Position numbers and translations under genes: made by a program
Notes under the pieces: generated by a model
Database searches by the model: none
What the model was told of the DNA's origin: nothing
The model's input: the letters and a program-made list of their open reading frames with translations, nothing else
Assembly: GCF_004138495.1 (NCBI RefSeq)
Contig: NZ_ML142855.1
Coordinates: forward strand, 196,137 to 208,703
Source of the DNA: Phytoactinopolyspora endophytica
Lineage (GTDB): Bacteria > Actinomycetota > Actinomycetes > Jiangellales > Jiangellaceae
Reading direction: 5' to 3'
Length of the DNA stretch: 12,567 nt
Part shown: one piece after another, positions 7,451 through 12,567 of the stretch
Layout of the letters: the number at the start of each line of letters is the position of its first letter
Numbering within the stretch: position 1 is the stretch's first letter

Positions 7451-8364
7451 GTCGTCCCGATCTTTTCGTCCTTGCGGTCGACCAGCGGCCATGGCTCACT
7501 CAGGCGCTGTACTCCCACACCCGTATGGCCGACCCGGACCAGCGCGCAGAGATCTGCCGCGGCAAACACATGGTGCTCGACGGCCTCGTCGCCTCCATCG
7601 ATTCCGGCATTGCCGTGAGCCCAGACTCTGCGGCGATACTCGTCGACCCCGAGCTGGGGCCGGGCGTTGCCGAGCGGGCGCGGGCACACGGCATCACGGT
7701 CAGCATGCCGCTGGAGAAGGCGGGACTCGATGTCTATGAGGACGAGCCCGACGACGTCGGCGCGTACCTTGCGCATCATCGCCCGGACCTGGCGAAGGTC
7801 CTGGTCCGCTACAACCCGGAGGGCGACCGGGAGGCGAACGACCTGCAGCTGCGCCGCCTCGCCAGCACGGCTCGGGCCGTCCGTGACGCCGGCTCGCGGT
7901 TCATGTTCGAGCTGCTCGTCCCGCCGACGCCGGAGCACGAGGCCGCCACGGGCGGCCGCGCGGCGTACGACGCCGAGGTTCGGCCCGGGCTGATCCTGCG
8001 CGGGATGGAGGAGGTGTCCGCGAGCGTCCCGGTGGACGTCTGGAAACTGGAACCGCTGGGTGCCGAGAGGGACTATGCGGCTGCAGCCGAGCGCGCGGCG
8101 AGCACGGGCGGGGAGTGCATCGTGCTTGGGGCGGGCGCTCCGGCCGCTGACGTGGAGACCTGGGTGGGACGAGCCGCGCGGGCCGGCTTCTCCGGCTTCG
8201 CCGTCGGGCGCAGCATCTGGTGGTCGGCCATGCGGGAACTGTTGTGCGGGACGATGGATCATGGTGTCGCTGTGGATCAGGTCGCCGAGAGGTACGTCCG
8301 GTTGGTCGTGGCATTCCGGCGAGCACGGACGCCGAGCGAGGACGTCTCGGCTGTGTGTTCGTGA
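7447..8364 (+). CDS. LacD/DUF2090-like class I aldolase
   Basis: A 305-residue TIM-barrel protein resembling the DUF2090 domain fused to IolC kinases and, more distantly, LacD tagatose-1,6-bisphosphate aldolase. Such enzymes split phosphorylated ketoses or keto-deoxy acids into C3 units. Landmarks in order: LAVDQRPW (9-16), ILVDPELG (D67), MPLEKAG, AKVLVRYNPEGD (K117), FMFELLVPP (E155), VDVWKLEPL (K200) and FAVGRSIW near the C-terminus, a likely phosphate-binding loop. By position K200 matches the Schiff-base lysine of LacD, and E155/K117 its active-site partners; this is motif-level comparison, not a computed alignment. GTG 7447 overlaps the dehydrogenase stop. Here the domain stands alone rather than fused to a PfkB kinase; the PfkA-fold protein upstream may provide the phosphorylation. 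Confidence 0.8.
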   Translation: MSRPDLFVLAVDQRPWLTQALYSHTRMADPDQRAEICRGKHMVLDGLVASIDSGIAVSPDSAAILVDPELGPGVAERARAHGITVSMPLEKAGLDVYEDEPDDVGAYLAHHRPDLAKVLVRYNPEGDREANDLQLRRLASTARAVRDAGSRFMFELLVPPTPEHEAATGGRAAYDAEVRPGLILRGMEEVSASVPVDVWKLEPLGAERDYAAAAERAASTGGECIVLGAGAPAADVETWVGRAARAGFSGFAVGRSIWWSAMRELLCGTMDHGVAVDQVAERYVRLVVAFRRARTPSEDVSAVCS

Positions 8365-8384
8365 CGATGGAAGGTGGGGGACTT

Positions 8385-9047
8385 GTGAACGACGTGGTGG
8401 GCGGGCCCGTCCTGGACCGTGGGGTGCGGGTGGGGGAGCGGGTCTATCGAACCCTGAGGTACCGCATCGTGACGGGCGAGCTGGAGCCGGAAGCGCGGCT
8501 GTCGGTGCCGGCCATCGCACGCGAGCTCGGGGTCAGCCGCAGCCCGGTGCGTGATGCTGTCCTTCAGCTGGTCCGCGAGGGCCTGGCGAAGGAGACGCTG
8601 AACCGCGGCGCCATCGTCTCCAGCATCAGCCGCACTGAGCTGGTCAGCCTGTACGAGGCCAGAGAGGCACTCGAGGGTATGGCCGCACGGCTGGCGACGC
8701 CGAACTTCACCCACGACATGCGACGTCGCCTGCTGGCCAACCTGGCCGAGCACGACGAGGCGGTCGCCCGCGGTGACTTCGACCGACACATCGACGTCGA
8801 CGCCGCCTTCCACCGTGAGATCCGGATGGCGGCGAAGAGCCCGGTCATCGCCCGGATGCTGGATGAGATTCAGGGTCAGATCATGATCGCTATGCGCTCG
8901 ACCAGCATCAGCGGTGGCATGGACCGTGCTCTGCACGACCACAGGCAGATCTTTGAGGCTGTCGCGGCCGGCGACCCGGACGCCAGCGAGGCCGCTGCCC
9001 GCCAGCACATCGCGCGGCTCACCCAGCTCCTCAGGTTGGACGGCTGA
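8385..9047 (+). CDS. GntR-family regulator with FCD sensor domain
   Basis: A 220-residue FadR-subfamily GntR repressor. The winged helix spans about residues 18-75: VYRTLRYRIVTGELEPEARL, then the recognition part VPAIARELGVSRSPVRDAV and NRGAIVSSIS. The C-terminal all-helical FCD domain keeps the four expected metal ligands: D139 and H143 (DAAFH), H186 (DHRQIFEAV) and H208 (RQHIARL). FCD proteins sense small carboxylates and sugar acids, fitting an operon with a sugar-acid dehydratase. I chose GTG 8385 because GGAAGGTGGGGGA just upstream looks like a ribosome binding site; ATG 8367, close to the aldolase stop at 8362-8364, is the main alternative, and it would translate that G-rich tract as EGGG. 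It may bind the palindrome at 825-846 or autoregulate; unproven. Confidence 0.92.
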   Translation: MNDVVGGPVLDRGVRVGERVYRTLRYRIVTGELEPEARLSVPAIARELGVSRSPVRDAVLQLVREGLAKETLNRGAIVSSISRTELVSLYEAREALEGMAARLATPNFTHDMRRRLLANLAEHDEAVARGDFDRHIDVDAAFHREIRMAAKSPVIARMLDEIQGQIMIAMRSTSISGGMDRALHDHRQIFEAVAAGDPDASEAAARQHIARLTQLLRLDG

Positions 9048-9054
9048 TGTTTTC

Positions 9055-9459
9055 TCACGGCGCGGTCACATCGGCCGCGTGTGTGTACGGAACCGCCACG
9101 ACCTGGTCGGGATCCTCGTACACAACCGTCCCCGGATGGTCGGTTCGAAGCTCCACCCATGCGACGCCGTATCGGTCCAAGAGGCGGAGATACCCCTGAC
9201 ACATGTCGAGCAGATGCGTCGCATCGCTCTTGAACCAGGACCGCGCGCCAGGGTTCAGCTCAGGGTCGTAGCATCTCGGATCTCGGGTGCTCGGGTCCGG
9301 ATACGCCGCAGTCGCCTTGGCGTTGGCCTGCTTCCACCACTCGTGATCAGCCGCGCTCAGCTTGCAAGAGCGCCCGAGGCGATTGGTCAACGCGAAGATT
9401 CCGGGAAATCGGCCGTGCCGGTTGGGCACAGCGCTCTGGAAACGGACGAAACGCGGCAT
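9055..9459 (-). CDS. Small uncharacterised actinobacterial protein
   Basis: A 134-residue soluble protein read on the minus strand, starting at ATG 9459 (MPRFVRFQSAVPNRHGRFPG). An outer GTG at 9504 would add 15 unremarkable residues. It has no signal peptide or membrane segment and is rich in Trp, His, Asp and Pro. Distinct stretches are IFALTNRLGRSCKLSAADHEWW, AAYPDPSTRDPRCYDPELNPGA, a helical LLDMCQGYLRLLDRYGVAW, and VVYEDPDQVVAVPY. Composition and motif-like blocks look like a real protein, and it resembles short conserved proteins of unknown function that I associate with actinobacteria; I know no function. It is convergent with the GntR gene, leaving only seven bases between the stop codons and no room for a terminator. 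No clear ribosome binding site precedes ATG 9459. Confidence 0.7.
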   Translation of the reverse strand: MPRFVRFQSAVPNRHGRFPGIFALTNRLGRSCKLSAADHEWWKQANAKATAAYPDPSTRDPRCYDPELNPGARSWFKSDATHLLDMCQGYLRLLDRYGVAWVELRTDHPGTVVYEDPDQVVAVPYTHAADVTAP

Positions 9460-9648
9460 GCTGGCACGGTACGACTCCGGCCATCCGGAACAGCCGTGCG
9501 CCACGCCGCTGAGTCACTCGTCGCCGCTGGCGGCTTGCGGCCGTGGGCCGGCTGAGTCGCGAAAGTGTCGAAATCCAAACCGGCCGTTCGACGTGAAGGT
9601 AAGCGTCAGTCAAACCGCTGACATTCGAATCTATATAAGGAGTGAAAG

Positions 9649-10305
9649 ATGTCCTCGACGGTGCTGTACATGTCGATGTCCCTCGACGGATTCATCGCGG
9701 GACCCAACGAAACCCTGGACAACGGTCTCGGTGACGGTGGAGAGCGGCTGCACGAGTGGGTCTTCTCAGGTGACACCGGTCTGGCCTTGGACGAAACCGG
9801 CCCCGTGCTTGACGCCGAGGACCGCAGCGCGGATCACCCCGAGGCAGCCGTTGGGGGACACCTAAGGGTGAACCGCCAGATCGTCAACGAGTTCATGTCC
9901 ACCGGGGCCGTGATCGCCGGACGCGCGACCTTCGAGCCCGCGGGCGGCTGGCGAGGCGACCATCACGATGGTGTGCCCATCTACATTCTCAGCCGCCATG
10001 CGGCGCCCGCCTGGGTGGCAGATTGGCCGGCCGTGCATTACGTGAGCGACCTCGAGGTCGCTGTGCGAGATGCCAAGCGGGCTGCCGGCGAGAAGAATGT
10101 GCTGGTGCACGGGGCGGGTATCGCGCAGCGTGCGCTCGGCGCGGGGCTTCTCGATGAGCTTGAGATCCACCTTGTGCCTGTGCTGTTCGGTGATGGCCGG
10201 CGGTTGTTCGAGCACCTCGGCGTCGGGCAGCGCGAGTTGGAGCGGGTCAGGGTTCTGGAAGGAGATGGTGGCGTCACCCACCTGCGCTACCGGGTGTGCC
10301 GATGA
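9649..10305 (+). CDS. Dihydrofolate reductase-family protein (RibD C-terminal-like)
   Basis: A 218-residue cytosolic protein of the DHFR/RibD-C fold. It opens with the family hallmark YMSMSLDGFIAGPNE, followed by a loop with DNGLGDGGERLHEWVF. The NADPH-binding part reads GAVIAGRATFEPAGGW, then IYILSRHAAP and VHYVSDLEVAV. NVLVHGAGIAQRALGAGLLDELEIHLVPVLFGDGRRLFEHL is the characteristic C-terminal block with the glycine motif. Members are predicted pyrimidine or unassigned NAD(P)H-dependent reductases; it is not a proven folate enzyme, and stand-alone copies are common in actinobacteria without known substrate. A strong ribosome binding site AAGGAG (9637-9642) lies six bases before ATG 9649. It is a single-gene unit, divergent from the small minus-strand gene, and seems unrelated to the sugar operon. 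Confidence 0.9.
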   Translation: MSSTVLYMSMSLDGFIAGPNETLDNGLGDGGERLHEWVFSGDTGLALDETGPVLDAEDRSADHPEAAVGGHLRVNRQIVNEFMSTGAVIAGRATFEPAGGWRGDHHDGVPIYILSRHAAPAWVADWPAVHYVSDLEVAVRDAKRAAGEKNVLVHGAGIAQRALGAGLLDELEIHLVPVLFGDGRRLFEHLGVGQRELERVRVLEGDGGVTHLRYRVCR

Positions 10306-10544
10306 GGGCACAGCACCGGACGTGTCCGAGAAACGACGCTTTTCCACCGGAACCCGTGATTGGTGACAGCTGCAGAGCCTTGGGCCGTGTGGAAGCTTGC
10401 TGTCGCTGGAGCGTATGAACGCGAAAGCAGGCGTGGGCAGAGCGCGTCAAGCAGATCTTGTCCGGAGCTGCCGCCTTCACGTTTGACGGGATTGGCGGTG
10501 GGTACCCCGGCTGGACAGCGTCCCACGTTGCGAGAGGAGGCGTC
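10306..10544. other. 239-bp intergenic region upstream of dps
   Basis: No convincing gene lies here. Frames entering from either side are shadows or unsupported extensions, including an in-frame GTG at 10458 that would add 29 residues to Dps. It holds the stress-type promoter at 10481-10505 and the dps ribosome binding site AGGAGG at 10535-10540. A short palindrome (CGGAC-GT-GTCCG, 10317-10328) follows the reductase stop, too small to call a terminator. Confidence 0.6.
10481..10505 (+). promoter_or_regulatory. SigB/SigF-type general stress promoter upstream of dps
   Basis: GTTT (10481-10484), a 15-base spacer and GGGTAC (10500-10505) match the form known for actinobacterial SigB/SigF promoters (GTTT or GNNT, 14-16 bases, GGGTAC/T). 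A start at about 10512-10516 would leave a roughly 30-base leader before ATG 10545, with AGGAGG at 10535-10540 inside it. Stress-sigma control of dps is known from mycobacteria and streptomycetes, which supports the reading. Confidence 0.65.
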
Positions 10545-11024
10545 ATGACGGCCCCAGAGAGTCCGATCAAGGTATCGGGACACGACGTCGCGGAACAACT
10601 GCAGCCCGTGCTTGTCGATCTGATCGCCTTGACATTGAACGGCAAACAGGCGCATTGGCACGTCTTCGGCAAACAGTTCCGGCCGCTGCACGAGCAGCTG
10701 GACGTGATCGTGGCCGACGCGCGCAACTTCACTGATGAGTTCGCGGAGCGGATCGTCGCGCTCGGCACGCCGGTGGACGGCCGCGCTCAGGCAGTGGCAG
10801 AGTCCGGCTCCGGCTTCCCGGAGGGATTCCTCCCCGACGACAAGGTCATCGCCTTGGTGGTCGAGCAGCTCGATACCGTCATCGAACACGGACGTCGGAC
10901 GCTCGGTCCGCTGGAGTCCATCGACCAGGTGACACAGGACCTGGTCATGGAGATGATCGGCACGATGGAGAAGCGCCGCTGGATGCTTGCCGCATACCGG
11001 AACGACGAGCGGACACACGGCTGA
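10545..11024 (+). CDS. dps: Dps-family ferritin-like DNA-protection protein
   Basis: A 159-residue Dps/starvation ferritin, which forms a 12-subunit shell that oxidises ferrous iron with peroxide and stores it, protecting DNA during stress. The ferroxidase ligands sit with exact family spacing: H37 in KQAHWHVFG, H49 in LHEQLD, D64 and E68 in DEFAER; the following IVALGTPVDGR is also typical. The C-terminal helix has MEMIGTMEKRRWMLAAY. Length is normal. ATG 10545 has AGGAGG four bases upstream; the earlier in-frame GTG (10458) would place the promoter inside the gene and is rejected. There is no long Lys-rich tail, so direct DNA binding cannot be assumed. The DJ-1/PfpI gene follows after 30 bp, probably on the same transcript. 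Confidence 0.93.
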   Translation: MTAPESPIKVSGHDVAEQLQPVLVDLIALTLNGKQAHWHVFGKQFRPLHEQLDVIVADARNFTDEFAERIVALGTPVDGRAQAVAESGSGFPEGFLPDDKVIALVVEQLDTVIEHGRRTLGPLESIDQVTQDLVMEMIGTMEKRRWMLAAYRNDERTHG

Positions 11025-11054
11025 GACGGCCACAGACTGCAGAGAGGAAAGGGA

Positions 11055-11561
11055 ATGGCGCGCGTCGCATTCATCGTCGATGACATCTTCGAGGATTCGG
11101 AGTTCCAAGTCCCGTACGACCGGGTAGGTGAGGCCGGCCATGAAGCCGTGATCGTCGGCGCGTCCGCCGGCAAGGAGATCACCGGCAAGAACGGGGCGAA
11201 GATCACGGTGGAGAAGGGCTCGTCCGAGGTGAGCGCAGACGACTTCGACGCGGTGGTGCTGCCGGGTGGGTACTCGCCGGACAAGGTCCGCATGGACGCC
11301 GCCGCCGTCGCGCTCGTCCGCAAGCTCCACGACGACGGCAAGCCGGTTGCCGCGATCTGCCACGCTCCGTGGATCCTTGCCGAAGCCGACGTGCTCCGGG
11401 GCAAGACCATCACGTCGTGGCCGTCACTGCGTACCGACATGGTCAACGCGGGCGCGACGTGGGTCGACGAAGAGTTGCACAAGGACGGCAACGTGATCAC
11501 GTCGCGCAAGCCCGACGATCTGCCCGCCTTCTGCGACGCGGTTCTGGCGGAGTTGCGGTAG
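11055..11561 (+). CDS. DJ-1/PfpI-family protein (putative glyoxalase/deglycase or chaperone)
   Basis: A 168-residue protein of the DJ-1/PfpI superfamily, class I glutamine amidotransferase-like fold, cytosolic. It begins ARVAFIVDDIFEDSEFQVPYD, with an acidic residue (E16 or E13) placed to activate the nucleophile. The nucleophile elbow is AAICHAPWIL with C102 and H103, preceded by the strand DAVVLPGGYSPDKVR. The layout matches PfpI/YhbO-type members, described variously as glyoxalases, disputed deglycases, proteases or chaperones, usually linked to stress survival. ATG 11055 follows GAGAGGAAAGGG. The 30-bp gap from dps and the stress promoter ahead of that gene suggest a two-gene stress operon. 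The activity cannot be resolved from sequence. Confidence 0.92.
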   Translation: MARVAFIVDDIFEDSEFQVPYDRVGEAGHEAVIVGASAGKEITGKNGAKITVEKGSSEVSADDFDAVVLPGGYSPDKVRMDAAAVALVRKLHDDGKPVAAICHAPWILAEADVLRGKTITSWPSLRTDMVNAGATWVDEELHKDGNVITSRKPDDLPAFCDAVLAELR

Positions 11562-11598
11562 AAGCCCCCGCCGGTCACTAGACTGTCTCTACGAAATA

Positions 11599-11654
11599 CC
11601 GGCGACGGTGCCGGCGGTCTGCCGCTTCGGGGCGTGGTGTCCGGCATCTGCCGG
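11599..11654. repeat. Two hairpins with the same CCGGC/GCCGG stem
   Basis: CCGGC-6-GCCGG at 11599-11614 and CCGGC-4-GCCGG at 11641-11654 lie in the gap between the PfpI gene and the membrane protein. Neither is followed by a T run. They could form a weak terminator, attenuate the downstream gene or be a by-product of GC content. The second ends 26 bases before the GTG at 11680. Confidence 0.35.
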
Positions 11655-11679
11655 CTGGGTGAGCTGACCGGAGGAGCTG

Positions 11680-12567
11680 GTGGCCGAACGCGCGGAAGCG
11701 GTCTCGGCCGACCAGTGGGCATATCGGGAGCGGAACGCTGGCCCCGCGTCGAACGGAGAGGTGCCTGACCTCGGTGATGGCCCTCGAGCCTGGGCCTCCC
11801 GTTTCTGGTGTTCGTTCTCGTCCATCGGGCTGGCCGGCGGGATCATCGGGTTCTGTATCTCGCTGCTGCCATCGTTGATCCCGCGGCACTGGCTCGTGCA
11901 GGCTGCGTTCTCAGGCCTCACCGTGGTCCTCGGGTACGCAGGCGCGGTGCTGCTCGGATGGGTGGCAAGGCGTTCCGGGGTCCGCCCCGACTGGTCCGAA
12001 CGTACTCGGCGCAGAGGCCGTATCGCTCTCGCGGTAGGCGGTGTCGTCGCCGTGGTGACACTGACGGTGCTCAGTGCGCGCTGGCAGTCTGACCTCCGCC
12101 GATTGTTCGAGATGCCCGGGGTGGAGCCGGCGTTCGCGGCAGTGCCTCTGGTGGCGGCCGTGGTCGCCACCGGGCTGATCATGCTCGGGCGCGCGGTTCG
12201 GAGTTTCGCATGTCTGGTCAGGCGTACGTTGGGCCGGTGGCTGCCGGACGTCGTGGTGCGTATGAGCGGAGCGGCGCTGCTCGCCGTCTTCCTGGTGCTG
12301 ATCTTCAATGGCGTCTTTATGACCTGGTTGGTCCAGGGGATGGACCGTGTCGCCGTGGCGATCGAGGCAGATGACCCCGGTGTCGCGCAACCGGTCTGGC
12401 CGGAGCGCTCCGGGTCAACTGACTCCCTGATCCCATGGGGGTCTCTCGGCGCGGGCGGACGCGCGTTCGTGTCGGGCGGGCCGTCACCGGACACGCTGGC
12501 GGATTTCGCGACGAGACGCGGCAAAGGGTCGGCGGACCCCGATGCCCAGGTCCCCATCAGGGTCTAC
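11680..12567 (+). CDS. Abhydrolase_9-type multi-pass membrane protein, 3' partial
   Basis: The frame is open from GTG 11680 to the right edge (296 codons, no stop). An in-frame TGA at 11665-11667 and GGAGGAG at 11670-11676 fix the start. After a polar N-terminus of about 45 residues there are five hydrophobic segments, near residues 47-67, 71-95, 112-130, 150-170 and 192-212. The signature SLLPSLIPRHWLVQAAFSGL resembles the N-terminal domain of this family (SLxPSLLPRPWLxQGxxxGL), and GRAFVSGGPSPDTLADF leading to VPIRVY resembles the start of its C-terminal alpha/beta-hydrolase part; the catalytic serine would lie beyond the window. The family is mostly actinobacterial and its function is unknown, possibly hydrolysis of a lipid or envelope ester. 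Many Met and Val GTG codons make the annotated start worth checking. The assignment rests on remembered family motifs. Confidence 0.82.
   Translation, partial: MAERAEAVSADQWAYRERNAGPASNGEVPDLGDGPRAWASRFWCSFSSIGLAGGIIGFCISLLPSLIPRHWLVQAAFSGLTVVLGYAGAVLLGWVARRSGVRPDWSERTRRRGRIALAVGGVVAVVTLTVLSARWQSDLRRLFEMPGVEPAFAAVPLVAAVVATGLIMLGRAVRSFACLVRRTLGRWLPDVVVRMSGAALLAVFLVLIFNGVFMTWLVQGMDRVAVAIEADDPGVAQPVWPERSGSTDSLIPWGSLGAGGRAFVSGGPSPDTLADFATRRGKGSADPDAQVPIRVY

Noticed and set aside
6317..7492. 391-codon open frame on the minus strand
   Set aside because: Antisense to the dehydrogenase, whose zinc and Rossmann motifs are intact; no recognisable domain in the antisense product.
8220..8384. Longer N-terminus for the GntR regulator
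   Set aside because: It would overlap the aldolase gene by 145 bases; a G-rich ribosome binding site supports GTG 8385 (or ATG 8367).
7276..8520. 414-codon open frame on the minus strand
   Set aside because: Antisense to the aldolase and GntR genes; Pro/Arg/Ala-rich composition with no motif.
9605..9638. Inverted repeat GTCAG-8-CTGAC and TATATAA before the reductase gene
   Set aside because: The repeat has only 5-bp arms. Using TATATA as a -10 would start the transcript within the ribosome binding site, with no matching -35, so no promoter or operator is claimed.
10317..10328. Palindrome CGGAC-GT-GTCCG after the reductase gene as a terminator
   Set aside because: The loop would be two bases and the nearest T run is more than ten bases away.
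10287..11363. 358-codon open frame on the minus strand
   Set aside because: Opposite the dps and DJ-1/PfpI genes, which have exact active-site motifs and ribosome binding sites.
11589..12557. 322-codon open frame on the minus strand
   Set aside because: Antisense to the Abhydrolase_9-type gene, whose sense product has membrane segments and family motifs; the antisense product is Ser/Thr/Arg/Pro-rich.
1..12567. Mobile element, CRISPR, prophage or defence system
   Set aside because: No transposase, integrase, direct-repeat array, tRNA-flanked junction or composition break was seen; gene content is metabolic and stress-related.

Overview
The window is a gene-dense stretch of high-GC DNA. The third codon positions are strongly G/C-biased, and GTG/TTG starts and overlapping start/stop codons are common. 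The importer lacks its own ATPase, and the right edge carries an Abhydrolase_9-type membrane protein. Together these point to an actinobacterium; I cannot go below phylum level with confidence.

Region 1 (1-9047, all + strand) is a carbohydrate-catabolism locus. It begins with the 3' part of a DeoR-family regulator (runs off the left edge). A 75-bp gap follows, holding a TTGACA element and a near-perfect 22-bp palindrome that covers the probable start of the next gene. The tightly packed run behind it encodes an enolase-superfamily (mandelate racemase-type) sugar-acid dehydratase, a PfkA-fold phosphotransferase, a lipoprotein sugar-binding protein, two ABC permeases, an NAD-dependent zinc alcohol dehydrogenase, a LacD/DUF2090-like class I aldolase and a GntR/FCD regulator. 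From the permeases onward the genes overlap or nearly touch. The simplest reading is: import a sugar, polyol or sugar derivative; oxidise it; dehydrate the acid; phosphorylate; cleave with the aldolase. The substrate is unknown. Using a PfkA-fold (rather than PfkB) kinase next to a stand-alone DUF2090-like aldolase is unusual and is the best candidate here for an undescribed pathway.

Region 2 (9055-10305) holds a small uncharacterised protein on the minus strand, convergent with the GntR gene, and a divergently oriented DHFR/RibD-C-like reductase with its own strong ribosome binding site.

Region 3 (10306-11561) is a stress module: a Dps-type ferritin followed 30 bp later by a DJ-1/PfpI protein. 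A sequence matching the actinobacterial general-stress (SigB/SigF-type) promoter, GTTT-N15-GGGTAC, lies just upstream of dps.

Region 4 (11562-12567) has a 118-bp gap with two hairpins sharing the same 5-bp stem, then the N-terminal 296 codons of a multi-pass membrane protein of the Abhydrolase_9 type, cut by the right edge. I saw no tRNA, rRNA, CRISPR array, insertion sequence or phage gene.
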